Assembly (NCBI GenBank): GCA_022497145.1
Contig: MU385864.1
Location: 496,001-560,000 of the forward strand
Length of the DNA stretch: 64,000 nt
Source: Rostrohypoxylon terebratum
Taxonomy: Eukaryota; Ascomycota; Sordariomycetes; Xylariales; Hypoxylaceae
Direction of reading: 5' to 3'
In this document: positions 43,727 through 55,268 of the stretch, piece after piece
How positions within the stretch are numbered: position 1 is the stretch's first letter
How the letters are laid out: every line of letters starts with the position of its first letter
Position numbers and translations under genes: made by a program
The notes under the pieces: model-generated
The model's database searches: none
Seen by the model: the letters and a program-made list of their open reading frames with translations, nothing else
Told to the model about the DNA's origin: nothing

Positions 43727-45580
43727 ATGGGGAAGAAGAGAAAGGCTTCTAGCGGCCCTTCTCAGCCAAAGGGTCCTCGCGAATACGATCCGGCCGATGC
43801 GAGACTTGGCCCTATCAATAGCTATGCAGATATAGCTGATTCGGAAGACGAATACTTCCTAAACAAGGACCAGATCCTGTTTGATGATGGACCGAAATCC
43901 AAAAAACAAAGACGGGAGGAGGAAGAGGAGGAGTTTTTGGAAAATTCCGACGAAGAAGCGCTAGCCTACGATGATGAGAACTCGGATGATGACGAGGACG
44001 ACCAAGATGACTACGCCCGCAAGCCTCCAAAATCCGCCAAGGGACGGCGTGACGGTGGTGCTGAATCCGAACAAGAAGAAGGAGAGGAAGGCGATGCTAG
44101 CTGGTGGGGTTCCTCGAAAAAGGAATATTACGATGCCGACAATCTCGAGACGGAAGCCGACGCCTTGGAGGAGGAACAGGAAGCCCGACGATTACAGAAA
44201 AAGAAGTTAGCCAAGATGTCGGAGAGCGACTTCATCTTCGACGAAGCTGAGTGGCTTGCTCCCGAGACTGAGGAGGCAAACCAGAATGATGTTGTCACCG
44301 AAGTTTTGAAAGATGTCGAGATTCCAGCTGATATGGGCGCCGAGGAGAGATATCGTCTGTTGCGATCAAGATATCCCGAATTCGATTACCTAGCAGATGA
44401 GCTACAGCAATTACAGCCTCTCCTCGTGGAGGTTCAAAAACAAGCAGGCGGTCAGCCGTCAAAATCGCTGGCGGTAGTCAAATACCGAGTTCTTGGCTGT
44501 TATGTTGCTACGCTTGCTATGTATTTCGCTACTTTAACTTCGCCAGCTAGAGACGCTACCAACGGAAACGCAAAGGCGCTGGACCCAGCAGAGCTCCGGG
44601 ACCATGAGGTCATGGGCACTCTACTTGAATGCCGAGACGCGTGGAAGAAAGTGGAGAATCTCAAAATTGCGGATCAAGTACGAGCAACTACTGCTCTCCT
44701 GTCTCCACCCGAGGAAGACATGGAGGTTGAAGAGGATGTAGATATGGAAGCAGAAGTCTTGAAGAAATCGAGCAAAGAGTCGGCAAAGAAGGCTAAGGCT
44801 AAAGCTAAAGCAGAGCGCAAAGCCAAGGCTATCGAAGAGTCGCTTGCTGATCTTGATGCGCTTGTTGCCACCAAGAAGAAAACGAAGAAGTCAAGTGCAG
44901 GAATTACCGCAAGAGATAGCGACTCGGACTTCGGAGAGGAAGAAGCGCTCGACGCCAAAACGGCTGCCGAAAAGGCGGCGCGCAAAAAGAGTCTTAGATT
45001 TTACACTTCGCAGATCGTACAGAAAGCCAATCGCCGGGCGGGCGCAGGCAGAGATGCGGGTGGTGATATGGATATTCCCTACAGAGAGCGCTTGAAGGAT
45101 AGGCAAGCTCGCCTTAACATCGAGGCAGAGAAGCGAGGAAAGAAGGGCTCGAATATGGGCGCTGATCTTGGGGATGATAGCGACGAAGAAGACGGACGAG
45201 TTGCTAATGCTGTGAGAGACGACGAAGACGAGTACTACGATATGATCGCTGCTAGGTCAAGCAATAAGAAGGAAGAGAAGGCGGCCAGGGCAGCAGCGCT
45301 CGCAGCAGCCAGCAGCAGGGATCGGGTCGTCCAGAAAGAGGAGGTTGGCGAAGATGGAAAGCGCAAGATTTCTTACCAGATAGAGAAGAACAAGGGTCTC
45401 ACTCCTCACCGAAAGAAGGACGTGAGAAACCCAAGAGTCAAGAAGAGGAAGGCATACGCCGCAAAACAGAAGAAGTTGAAGAGTATGAAGGCAGTGTACA
45501 AGGGTGGCGAGGGCCGGGGTGGATACGCTGGAGAGTTGACCGGTATCAAGCCTGGCTTGATCAAGAGTGTCAAGTTATAG
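43727..45580 (+). CDS. Sas10/Utp3, SSU processome factor
   Basis: This nucleolar protein of the small-subunit processome is needed for 18S rRNA processing and is linked to silencing in yeast. One 617-residue exon. The N-terminus is basic, then strongly acidic (Glu and Asp runs at about residues 60-95). A Sas10/Utp3 helical core lies at about residues 200-290 (RYRLLRSRYPEFDYLADELQ, LLVEVQ). A Lys/Ala/Glu coiled coil follows (about 345-385), and the conserved C-terminus reads KNKGLTPHRKKDVRNPRVKK, then KRKAYAAKQKKLKSM and a Gly-rich IKPGLIKSVKL end. Length and layout match the family. ATG 43727 follows TTCAAG in a normal context. Confidence 0.95.
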   Translation: MGKKRKASSGPSQPKGPREYDPADARLGPINSYADIADSEDEYFLNKDQILFDDGPKSKKQRREEEEEEFLENSDEEALAYDDENSDDDEDDQDDYARKPPKSAKGRRDGGAESEQEEGEEGDASWWGSSKKEYYDADNLETEADALEEEQEARRLQKKKLAKMSESDFIFDEAEWLAPETEEANQNDVVTEVLKDVEIPADMGAEERYRLLRSRYPEFDYLADELQQLQPLLVEVQKQAGGQPSKSLAVVKYRVLGCYVATLAMYFATLTSPARDATNGNAKALDPAELRDHEVMGTLLECRDAWKKVENLKIADQVRATTALLSPPEEDMEVEEDVDMEAEVLKKSSKESAKKAKAKAKAERKAKAIEESLADLDALVATKKKTKKSSAGITARDSDSDFGEEEALDAKTAAEKAARKKSLRFYTSQIVQKANRRAGAGRDAGGDMDIPYRERLKDRQARLNIEAEKRGKKGSNMGADLGDDSDEEDGRVANAVRDDEDEYYDMIAARSSNKKEEKAARAAALAAASSRDRVVQKEEVGEDGKRKISYQIEKNKGLTPHRKKDVRNPRVKKRKAYAAKQKKLKSMKAVYKGGEGRGGYAGELTGIKPGLIKSVKL

Positions 45581-46197
45581 TGCTTAGATTAGACATCATT
45601 ATCGGTACGGCCATCCACGATATCCCCACTTGTTGATTTCTTGACGGTGACATATCGAAAAAATTTACTAGATATCTTATAGTATCGATCTATAATATAT
45701 ACCTAGGTACACGTATATTACAGCAGGCGATGGAAACTATAAGCAGCAAGGGCACAAGCTTGCTTGCTCGCAACTTCCTCCTTCAGGCATGACGTGTATT
45801 GACGCCGTGTATCATGTCAGATTTAAGTTTTTACCTAAGTACCTGCTAGTACTAATGTACATGAGGTGAGTCACAAGAACGGGCTACTAGGTAGGTGGTA
45901 AATAGATCCATATACTATGCACTGTGGTGTTTACTAGCTACTAGGTACACAGGCAGTCACGGTTTACTTTCTAGACGATACGATGATACTTCTAGATGTT
46001 TGCCTACTAGTAGGTACCTTTAATCTCTACTCTCTTCTTTATCCAAATCCAAACACTTCACTTTTTACTCTTACGTTCTACGCTTTCTCTATACAGGTTT
46101 CACTACAGAAACGCCATTACGAAAACAAGCTTAGTTCATCAACTTTCTTTCAGCTCTTTTTTTCGTTTAGCACATTATTGATATTTTGCAACATAAG
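45581..46197. other. Intergenic, upstream of Rae1/Gle2
   Basis: This holds the Sas10 3' flank and the Rae1 promoter. Motifs of the ACCTAGGTAC, CTACTAGGTAGGT and GTAGGTACCT type occur at 45700-46017, and a C/T-rich leader runs from 46020 to 46190. No gene is supported. Confidence 0.4.
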
Positions 46198-47506
46198 ATG
46201 GCCTACTATCGGAAAACCAGTTCCTCAAGTATATCGTCCAACGTTGTGGGCGATTTGTCAACGGAGGTCGCCGTGCCCGCCGACGCCCTGGACACCATCT
46301 CGTCGGTCTCATGGTCGCCCGCTAGCGACCATCTAGCCGCGGCATCTTGGGACGGAAATGTGCGCATCTACAACGTCACCACCACCGGAGTTGCAACTGG
46401 AGTCGCGATGCTCGCCGTGAACAGCCCCATCTTTGATTGCGATTGGGCTAAGGTAAGTTTGTGATTTGTTTTTAGCTGAACAGCTGAAAACGTGCTATGG
46501 GAGGAAAAAGGCCAATTTTATATCTAATTAGGTAAGCCGGGAGGTGTTATCTGGTGTGATTGATGGCGTTTGGGAGGGCTGAAGGATGAGTAGGATGGAA
46601 CTATCGTCGCCGCTGGAGGCGCCGACAAGAGACTTCACCTTCTGGAGGCCAACTCAACCCAAACGATGGTTCTTAGTGGCCACGATGCACCTATTCGTAA
46701 CGTGCGCTTTGTCGATGTCCCAGGACAGAATGCGCCCATCATCGCAACCGGTTCCTGGGATAAGACAGTCAAATATTGGGATCTTCGCCAACAGAACCCG
46801 ATCGCTTCCGTCGAATGCAGTGAACGCGTCTATTCTATGGATTCCAAAGCCGATCTTCTAGTTGTCGCCACTGCCGACCTCAAAATCCATCTTTTTGACC
46901 TCAAGAACCCGACTACGATCTCTCGAACTATGCCTTCACCTTTCAAGTACCAGACCAAGGTCGTGACTGCATTCCCTGATGGTAAGGCCTATGCCATTGG
47001 TAACATCGACGGTCGAGTTGGAATGGAGGCTGTGGACGAGAAAGATCCCGAGTATGACCCCCACTTCCCCATTTCTCGCCACTTCTTTACAAAACACTAT
47101 CCAAAACACACCATTCACCTTACCACCAAGTCGAAAAAACCATAGCTAATCTATTACAAACAGCAAGGTCCACTTTGCGTTCAGATGCCACCGAGATACA
47201 CAAAACAGAGTTTCGAAGGTTTTTGCGATCAATGACATTTCATTTCATCCCAAGAACCACGGTGTCTTCACGACCGGAGGCTCGGACGGGATCTACCAGT
47301 TTTGGGACCGTGTGTTGCGCACGCGTCAGAAGCACTATCCGAAGGTCGGCGAGGCTATCACGAGCACGGCTTTTAGTCGTGACGGAAATTTCTTTGCGTA
47401 TGCCGTCGGGTATGACTGGAGCAGGGGATGTCACGCAAATAATCCGGAGGTCGAGACGAAGCTTATGCTACATCCCGTCGCTGAGGATGACCTCAAGAAG
47501 AGATGA
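46198..47506 (+). CDS. mRNA export factor Rae1/Gle2
   Basis: This is a WD40 beta-propeller that binds the GLEBS motif of Nup98/Nup116 at the nuclear pore and supports mRNA export. Three exons (46198-46452, 46594-47051, 47164-47506) give 351 residues. Blades visible in order: DTISSVSWSPASDHLAAASW, then IFDCDWAK spliced to DGTIVAAGGADKRLHL, LSGHDAPIRNVRF, IIATGSWDKTVKYWDLR, VYSMDSKADLLVVATAD, IGNIDGRVGME, then spliced to HFAFRCHRD, INDISFHPK, GVFTTGGSDGIYQFWD and FFAYAVGYDWS. The FRCHR and YAVGYDWS motifs are diagnostic for Rae1/Gle2. The start is the ATG at 46198 (AACATAAGATGG). The 3' end converges on the NLR-like gene. Confidence 0.95.
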
Positions 47507-47961
47507 AGGGAAAATATAAGGGAAGAATTTGGGGTTGGCTTAGGTATATCTGGGGTTATGGGATAGACTGGGTGGCTTGGTCTGGGTATACAGAAGGCAG
47601 TCTTGTATTCATGGAGGATTCCTTTTGTGTGGGTCTTGGTACTTGTATTCCTGGAGGGGTGCTGAAGGGATTAGAAGGTTGGGTTTTTATATGGTTAAGG
47701 AGGATGTTCATCTCGTGTTTGACTGTCAGGCTTAAACATATGACAGGGCGCGATTTGTGCTCCTGGGGAAACCAAACGAATTAAAGACAAATGGATAAAT
47801 GCTGCGACTGATGGACATGATCAACTCACCGTATAATCGGTGATCGATATATCGACATTTCAGTTATGGGAGATTCATCAAAAATGCGTGAAGTATAGAA
47901 AGAACCCCATCTTTCGTCCCTGGGCTGTTCAATCGTGACAAAGTCAGACTAATGCTTGACG
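47507..47961. other. Convergent intergenic region
   Basis: These 455 bp lie between the Rae1 stop and the NLR stop. The first 280 bp contain a G-rich ORF without recognisable features. No gene is supported. Confidence 0.4.
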
Positions 47962-50900
47962 TCATAAAACGAAAACCGGCTCTGCAGACTCCTCCAACTT
48001 CTGCATCTCTCGTATCCTGCCTCGGTATTTATTGCTTCCTTCCTTGGCTATCAAACGTAGTATAATTGTTCTAGGGGTATTCAAGAAGGATGTCATAGTA
48101 AGTTCCGCAGCAATAGCCTGCTGCGGTTTTCGCGCCAGAACAAAAACCTCTCTCTCAAATTTGTCAAAGAAATAGATTTGCTTGTCTTTCAAGCTTTGGG
48201 GGGTCGGTCCTGGTTCCGAGCATAAGACGATAGAGGTCTGCATAAGCAGTATTCTATTCTTCCATGTGCTATCTGCCTTTGGACACCGGATTTTCTTGGT
48301 CTCTAGACATCGAGTAGACATGTATGCGAAAGTAGCACAGTCTTTGGAATCAGCTAGGACATTCGCCCAAGCATGGTCATTTTCGCAAGGGATCTTGAAG
48401 CAGCGGAAAATCTCTTGCTCCCAAAAACATGCAACGACTAGCTTCCCTTGATGGATACCCGTAGGCTCAAGGGCGCCTAGAATGATCCTTATCATTTGCG
48501 TGATGGTATCTCCCACTTTCACGTCGGCGTTGAAATGAGAATCGAGCTGGCATAAGAAGTCGTTGAAGTTTGGTTTTCGAAGCGCTTCGACGATGCCGAG
48601 ATTTTTCAGTTCCTCCCAGACTTTGCGGTCTACTTTGGTGGTATTATAAACAGATAGAAAGATATCCAGTAGGTCAGCAATGACCTCACGGAGCGGAACT
48701 CTACGAGAGACGCCCGTGCAATAGCTTATCTGTAGGCCCCAAGGTTCCTCCAGGAAAAATACCAGCGTCTTGTCGTCTTGCTGTAGTCGACATTGTTTCA
48801 GCGTCTGGCCCCGTATTCTGGACCACGTGTGGTTTACTTGTACTACAGCATATTGACCAGCCTGCAGACCGACTTGCCATTGGGAATTTTCCCAATATGG
48901 TTTGTGGGTCCCAAGTTGCTCGAGATGGTGAACACTTCTTATCCAACACTGCTCTATCTCAATCTTGCAACTCTGATTTGATGTGACCAGGGAACCAATC
49001 ACCAGTTGAGTACCTGGGAAAATGTGTAGAGGCTCGGGCGGTTTCTCGGGCGGGTTACGACTCCAGTGGAAAATGCGCTTCTCTCTATCGGAACACCAAA
49101 TTACGCCCGCACCGAGCTGGATCGCAGATACATGGTTTGGGGTGTCTTTGAGAATGACGACTTTACCAGGGCCCCAAGTATCGAGAAGATCGCCTATGTT
49201 TACGCTTACGAACTTCTTCTCTGCGACTTCATTGCGCTGTGGTAACCCGAATGTAATTGCCTTATCATGAATCATGTCGCCTATGCATGCAAGACTGGCT
49301 AATTCAACGCTAATGATGCCGTCTGGATATTTCCCAGTTCCTTGCAGGTAGATAGTCTTCAACCCCATATCTAAGAAAAATGGATGAATCAACCCGGTAT
49401 GAGCCTGAGCGTATGAAACGAAACCTACACATAAGAGCTGTGTAGCTAAGGCACATAGGTGCAACTGCAGTTCTATGCTTTTGGTGGTGAGTGGGTGTGC
49501 CATTGGCATAAGAAGATCGAGTATCTCCCACGCGTAAGCAGCAGCCCGAACACGACCGGCGCTCCCCTTGTGCTTGTGATATACATTCCGTAAATCCATC
49601 CGTGACCTCGATAGGAAGCTAGATACTAATGATAACGGGATTCTGCATAACCGCACTAGATTTTGAGAATCGATTTCAATATGAGACCTGGAAATCATAG
49701 TGAAGCAGTTACAGCATAATCCCAACTTTTGAACTTTGCTCACAGCGATAGAGAGTCTTGATAGTGCTTGATATATCCGCATCAGCAATGATTTGTGGTA
49801 ACCAATGTCACTGGATCCATAAGAAACAAAAGCTGCATTCTTCTTGATGTTAAATTCGACAGATCCGATCCAGGAGCGCCGGTCTCGAGATTGTGGACTG
49901 ACTCCAGCTATACCATATAACTCATGAACTAGTCGGGCGATATGGTCATTATCTGTTGTGGAAGGTGATCCTAAGGGAATATTCGAAGATGAAGCTTTTA
50001 AACTCGACGGATTCATTGAGATATTATGTGCACAATTGTTTAAATGGAAATTTGGGTTGACTGAATCTCGTGTGTAGTGAGTCGGCTGAGAAAAAATCCA
50101 TGGAGAGTCGTTATGCTGCTCAGATATGAGATCAACTATTTCGTTAGTACTGTAGCCGAACTCTTTCAGTTCCTGGAGCCAAGAATATGCACCAATTGCG
50201 ACTTCGTCGAACCGATTTGAGATTAATTCTCGGAGTGCGATTTTGTTGCTTGCTTGAAGCGCATCCTCGATAGTTTGTGGTGGACAAATAGTCTCCTTTG
50301 TATTCTCGTAGTGAGATTGTAACATATTGCTGGGTGCCATGGAGTCTAGTGCGCGTATCTGATCTGGCAATATGTTCTCAGCAATATCAAGAGGTGTTGA
50401 GTCGTTCGAAGGAGACGTCTTTGTATGGGTTTGATTAGAATCCTTGGGGTCGTCTGGATGTTCAGAATCTGTCGGCGGCCCCCTTAGTTGCATCGGATGT
50501 AGCTTGTTGGAGATATCTAGCTGGATATCGCTACTAACTGTGCTCTCGATCGAAGCACTATAATTAGACCTATTCGAGATACTGGAGGCAGCTATAGTTC
50601 GACTCATGTCACTGTCGTATACCAATTCTTGCGTGTTTGTGTTGACCCCACGCTTTATAAGCAACTCGACAATATCTGTGCGAGCCTTCATCCATTCAGT
50701 ATCCTGGATAGTGTAGCGGTATCGTCTCTGTCGACTTGTGACCAAAACATGGATGTCCGTCTGTAATCTTTGAAGTTCTACAATCCAGGAAATCATGTCT
50801 CTCACTCCATCCTCGTCAGCCGCAGTACACTCGTCAATTGCATCGATGATAATCCAAACTTCGCCGGCTTTTTGAATCATGTCTCGAAAAGTCAGACAGA

Positions 50901-52318
50901 GTGACTCAAGGCTGGGCTGTTCCGGGGCATTCTTGCATTGTGAGTAGAGGTAGTCTAGGTAATATCTGGTATCTGCTCTCTTCTCATAGAGTTGCATGAT
51001 AAGCGATCGAACCATGTCATTTTGGCTTTGTTGGTGAGGGTTACGGAGCTCGAAATAAAAGTAAATCAGATTGTCAGATTGTTCCTTATTCAACTCCTCG
51101 ATAGCGCTTGAGATCAAAACCGTCTTTCCACATCCGGGAATACCAGTGATCCAAAGGAAGGAATTTGCCTCTAACTTCCATTCTAGATACCTTGGGTGTT
51201 GAAGGAACCAAGAGCCTGTGTTCGGATGGCGGTGATCCAAGGCTCGGCTCCAGTTAACAGACGGGTCGGGCGGCGACAGCCAATCCCTGATGTGCTTCTC
51301 GTCTTCTTGAACTATTTCACGGTCAATAAGGTCGGTGGGCCCCAATTCAATGTAGAATAGATATCTGCCATTGCAAGTCTGAACTGCTTACCGTCAGAAA
51401 GTATGGTTCCTAATTTTCTCTCAGCTTCTACCTTTTCGGGTGGAATCGTACTGAGAAGATCCTTCCCATAGGCAACAGCTGTTAGGGCTGCGTATAACTC
51501 CCACTCCGTGCTCTTGTACGCATCACAATAATTATATATGCCACAAATAACAAGGCAGGGTATATTGTGGTTTATCAATCTTGAAGCTTCTGTTTCGAAG
51601 CACAGGATGCCTTTCTCAGCTGCGAGTTGATCCCGAAGCTCAGCATCTTGAATTGCTTTATCCCCTGACGCAATGAGCCCATAATGTACGGCAGGGGTAC
51701 TATCATCCCCAGAACGTGGGATTCTCAGGACCAACCCAGATTTGTTGCCCCTTGAGCGGGTAAGCGAAGACACGTAAAGTCGGTCGGTGTTAGGATTTGG
51801 TAGTTTGAGATCCGGACTTCTATTGAAGAATGCAGTGATCGTATCTCGAATCTGGCGTATTCTGTGTCCATACTCGGCTCGAAGTTCTTCTATTGCTTCT
51901 TGTATCGCAATTGATGGAGGCCGTAAAACTCCTCGGGAGGTAATTTTTTCTTATTTATGGATCTTCTGAAGTCGCAATGAAGCACGCTCGCGGAATTGTG
52001 GTCGGTAAACCCAACCAGTACATCGCCTAGGCGAATATCATGTATTTGGCTTGGTGCTCCGCCGCCAACACTCAACAAGAAACAGATTCGTAAGTTCGTG
52101 AAATGACGCAACAAGTTCTCAGTAGTGCCCGAAGGTCTGGTGGTTTCGTGGATAGAAGATTTATGCTGTAAGGCTAGAACGACATTGTGTCTCCCAATTC
52201 GACCTAAGGTATAGCCTTGTTTTTCGCTGTGCTTTTCATCAAGAAAGCTCCGAGCCGTAGAGAGCTCAACAGCTCCTGCACAGATCCAACCAACAGTATA
52301 TTCGTCAAGACTCGGCAT
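47962..52318 (-). CDS. PNP-NACHT NLR-like STAND protein (one frameshift)
   Basis: This is a fungal NLR-like protein: N-terminal nucleoside-phosphorylase-like (PNP_UDP_1) domain, NACHT ATPase, and a long C-terminal half. The PNP part starts at 52318 (DEYTVGWICAGAVE, YTLGRIGRHNVVLA, SVGGGAP, IRLGDVLVG; later HYGLIASGDKAIQDAELRD, ILCFETEASRL). A GT-AG intron (51312-51391) joins ILSDVQED to EKHIRDWLSPPD. NACHT marks are Walker A GIPGCGKT (about residue 366), Walker B VWIIIDAIDEC and VLVTSRQ. The C-terminal region (about 900 residues) has no WD, ankyrin or TPR repeat; it includes DLLDTWGPGKVV, HVSAIQLGAGVIW and IFHWSRNP segments of unknown function. The PNP domain is broken once: the six-base A-run at 51944-51949 must have seven for the frame to continue to RPPSIAIQEAIEELRAEYG. 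With that base, the protein would be about 1,425 residues. Confidence 0.8.
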
Positions 52319-52754
52319 GGCGCCATAAGAGGACAGCGGGAATTGAGGGAATTGAACATTGTGGATGTTGAATCTGACTTGACAATTCTATTTAAAACTG
52401 CCTATCTACAGAGTAGGATAATTTCAGTTACATCGCTACATGAGGCTGTGGCTGCTTACTCTAGTGCTGCTTGAGACATCCAAGGATCGGATTGGATCAT
52501 CGTGATATTTCATGATTATGTAATATAATAAGCACAAACTTAATTGGCAATCGTCATCGGTTATTTATGGGTCCGATTAAGCTTACATCGTACCCCTCCA
52601 ATCCCAGCCAATCCAAACCTAATGCCTGGTGATTGGGGCTTGTGGAACTTAAACCCGTTAGGCGCCTACCCTGATACTTTCCATTCAGCAACTAAAAGCT
52701 GCGCATTGTTGTTCCAAGGTCGCAAATGATTCTCTTATGTAGAACAAGGCCACC
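52319..52754. promoter_or_regulatory. Bidirectional promoter, NLR-like gene / atg16
   Basis: A 436-bp gap lies between divergent starts. No gene is supported here. The Atg16 start has a strong context (GGCCACCATGC). Confidence 0.45.
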
Positions 52755-53510
52755 ATGCCCGACTGGCGAAGCGACTATCTCGAAGCCCTGCAGGAAGCAG
52801 AGCGGAACAACCCCGTAAACAAGGACCTCGTTCAAGCTTGTCAGCTAGCCCCCCCTGCCCCCTTCCGCCTAACATCGACTCCCTGTCAGCTTTTCTAACA
52901 GGTACATTCGCAGGCTCCCAACTCGCAGACCGTGTAGCTACCCTCGAAGCCGAGAAGGCCGTATGGAAGGCATCAAGCAAACAACAGCCATCGGAAAGAC
53001 CATCGTCCGGCAAAGCCACCGCCACGACCGAAACGACGACGAATTCCGATCCGAGCGTCGCACAATTAAGACTAGACCTCGCCGAGGCGTTAAGGTCGAA
53101 AGGCCAGCTGCAGAGTAGACTCAAGACCGCCGAAGATGAATTGCTGAAGTTACGGACAAAGACCAAGGTCGATACGAAGAGGATAAGCGACTTGACGATC
53201 GAGAGAAATGCTATTGCTGCGAAACTAGGGGACCGTAATGAGGAGCTAATTGGCAAGAATAAGATGTTGAAGGTATGGGCCGATGGTAGAGTAAAAAAGA
53301 ATACAATGTGCCGTTGCTAATACCCCGCTGTAGGATATCCAGGATGAGAACCTAACTCTCAACATCCAGCTAGACGTCACCGAACAGAAAGCCGCGAAGC
53401 TCACTGCCGAGAACAAGGATCTAGTGAAGAGGTGGATGGAACGGATGAAACACGAAGCTGATGCTATGAACATGGAGAACGAGGCGCCAAGCGGTAAGAG
53501 TCGGAGGTGA
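52755..53510 (+). CDS. Autophagy protein Atg16
   Basis: Atg16 dimerises through a coiled coil and brings Atg12-Atg5 to the phagophore, where the complex acts as the E3-like enzyme for Atg8 lipidation. Three exons (52755-52839, 52914-53272, 53334-53510) give 206 residues. The N-terminal Atg5-binding helix is MPDWRSDYLEALQEAERNN. Splicing of exon 1 to exon 2 restores LVQACSQLADRVATLEAEKA. A Ser/Thr-rich linker, then a continuous coiled coil (LRLDLAEALRSKGQLQSRL to the end of exon 2, and DENLTLNIQLDVTEQKAAKL) follow. The C-terminus has the family motif LVKRWMERMKHEAD. Translation straight through from exon 1 meets a stop within intron 1, so splicing is required. It is convergent with Dot1. Confidence 0.95.
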
Positions 53511-53754
53511 CAGTCCCACATGGTTCAGAAAACTCGCTATATTGTAACGCTGCACTCTATCTATGAAGCGTAGCCTAGACCTGTATAGTAAGTGCTTTTT
53601 TCCATATGTTTTTGTTTGGTATCCTTCCATTGGCTCATCTATGCAAAAAAATGGTATCCTAACACGCTCTTGTCTACCCACCACCCAGTGTCTACACCAG
53701 AAAAAAAAATGTTGCTGACTCCTTAGCCCCCTAGATTGCTTGGTATTCTCGGTC

Positions 53755-55268
53755 TTACTTCTTAGTTGAGATGTAGTAGTCGCCTTCCGCGGCTGCCCAG
53801 CTGACCCAGTTTTCATGGTAGCGAAAGTGCTCGACGTCGAGAATACTATTGGCGACATCATTAACGGCGGTTTTGTTTTCGTGGACGAAGGACTTCAGCG
53901 ATATAATCTTGCAGCCCTTCTTCAGATCTAGGAACATGTTGATAAGGGCATCGTTGAGAGTAGAAGTGAAGGCCTTGTTGTTGACGAGAATAACGTCCGC
54001 CTCCTTCAACTTTTCCATGATCTTGGTGCTGGCCCTGAAGTCGCCTCGCTCGAGATGAACCCTCCCATGCGCCACACCCCATTGGAGACATCGAGCTCGG
54101 AATTCCTTCTCCTGTGCTTCGGCAAGGTTGCAGGCGTTCTCCATTATCTCGCAACCATAACTCCTACAGCCGATCTCGAGTGCGGCTTGGAGCACGACGT
54201 TGCCTACTCCGGACCCGAGGTCTATGAAAACTTGGTCGGATGTCATCTTCGTCTGCTCGACGAGCATTTTGGTTATGAATGGATGCAGCAGCTCCCCGTA
54301 GACGTTATCGCTTCCCATCTCGTACTTGGTGAGCATTTCTACCTTGGGTGCGACAGTACGGTCGTACACCTGGGTCAGGATGAAGGACACCAGACCAGGC
54401 GGTAGATGGTGCAGTTTTTGTATATTCTTTTCTACAGTGCCATTCTCAACCAGTTCTAATAGCTTGTCGTTGTAATTTTGAAGTGCTGTTCTGAATACAG
54501 GAACGTCTCTATATTTCTCGCTTATCGCACGCTCCATCTGTCTCTTGAAGCTACCGTTGTGATCGATGAAGGGTTTCGCTTCGTCATCGGTGAGATATGT
54601 CTCGGCTACATGTTCGACTACCGACAGAATGTCTTTGACGGCGTCGATCTTATCTTTCTGCCATACTAATTCATACCTTTCATTTAATTAGCTCAGGTCG
54701 TACCATGATGGGTCCTAGACAATCGGTAGCCTTACCTTTCACGTTTGCACCGTGACGGATATTGCAGCTCAATCGCAACCTCTTCCGGTTTGGCGCCCTG
54801 GATTATCGGACATTTTGTAGCAACTGAGGCAATATCCGCCGCGTGAATGATGCGCGAATCCCTGATCTCGCTGCCAAATGCCTTCTTATGGCGAAGCTTG
54901 CGATTCAAATCGATAGATCGCTCCTCACTACGTCGCAATCGTTTGCGGAAAGGATCGCTATCTTCATCGGATGAATCAGAGTCATTCCCAAAGGCGGGTG
55001 AGTCTCGCGGGGTACTCGTCACCGCCTTGCGCTTCCGCGCAATAGTTCCCCGCTTCTCATCGGAGGATGACGGATACGGCGACGCGCTCTTTGGTCGTGA
55101 GAGTCGTGGGTTGGGCGAGAGGCGGGGTGACGCGGAATACTGGCTGGAAGACGCGCGTAGGCTATTCGGGGTCGGACTTGGTCGAGGCTTGCTCTGCACA
55201 ACGACTTTTTCTATGCGGATGTCCTGGGGCGCCGGTTTAAGTTTGGATTTTTGGTTAAAAATACCCAT
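53755..55268 (-). CDS. Histone H3-K79 methyltransferase Dot1
   Basis: This SAM-dependent, non-SET lysine methyltransferase modifies H3K79 on nucleosomes. Exon 1 (54736-55268) is a Ser/Pro/Arg-rich, basic, disordered N-terminus that ends in the start of the helical domain. Exon 2 (53755-54676) continues RYELVWQKDKIDAVKD and carries the catalytic fold: KYEMGSDNVYGELLHPF, VFIDLGSGVGNVVLQAALEI (SAM motif I), YGCEIMENA, GDFRA, and VNNKAF (equivalent to NNFAF in other Dot1s), SLKSF, YYIS. The joined length is 484 residues. I start at MGIFNQK (55268) because that opening is typical for fungal Dot1; an in-frame ATG 78 bp upstream (55346) is possible. The 3' end lies 245 bp from the Atg16 stop. Confidence 0.95.

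Noticed and set aside
46453..46593. Possible missed exon in the 141-bp first intron of Rae1
   Set aside because: The propeller sequence is continuous across the splice (DWAK to DGTIVAAGG), so nothing is missing.
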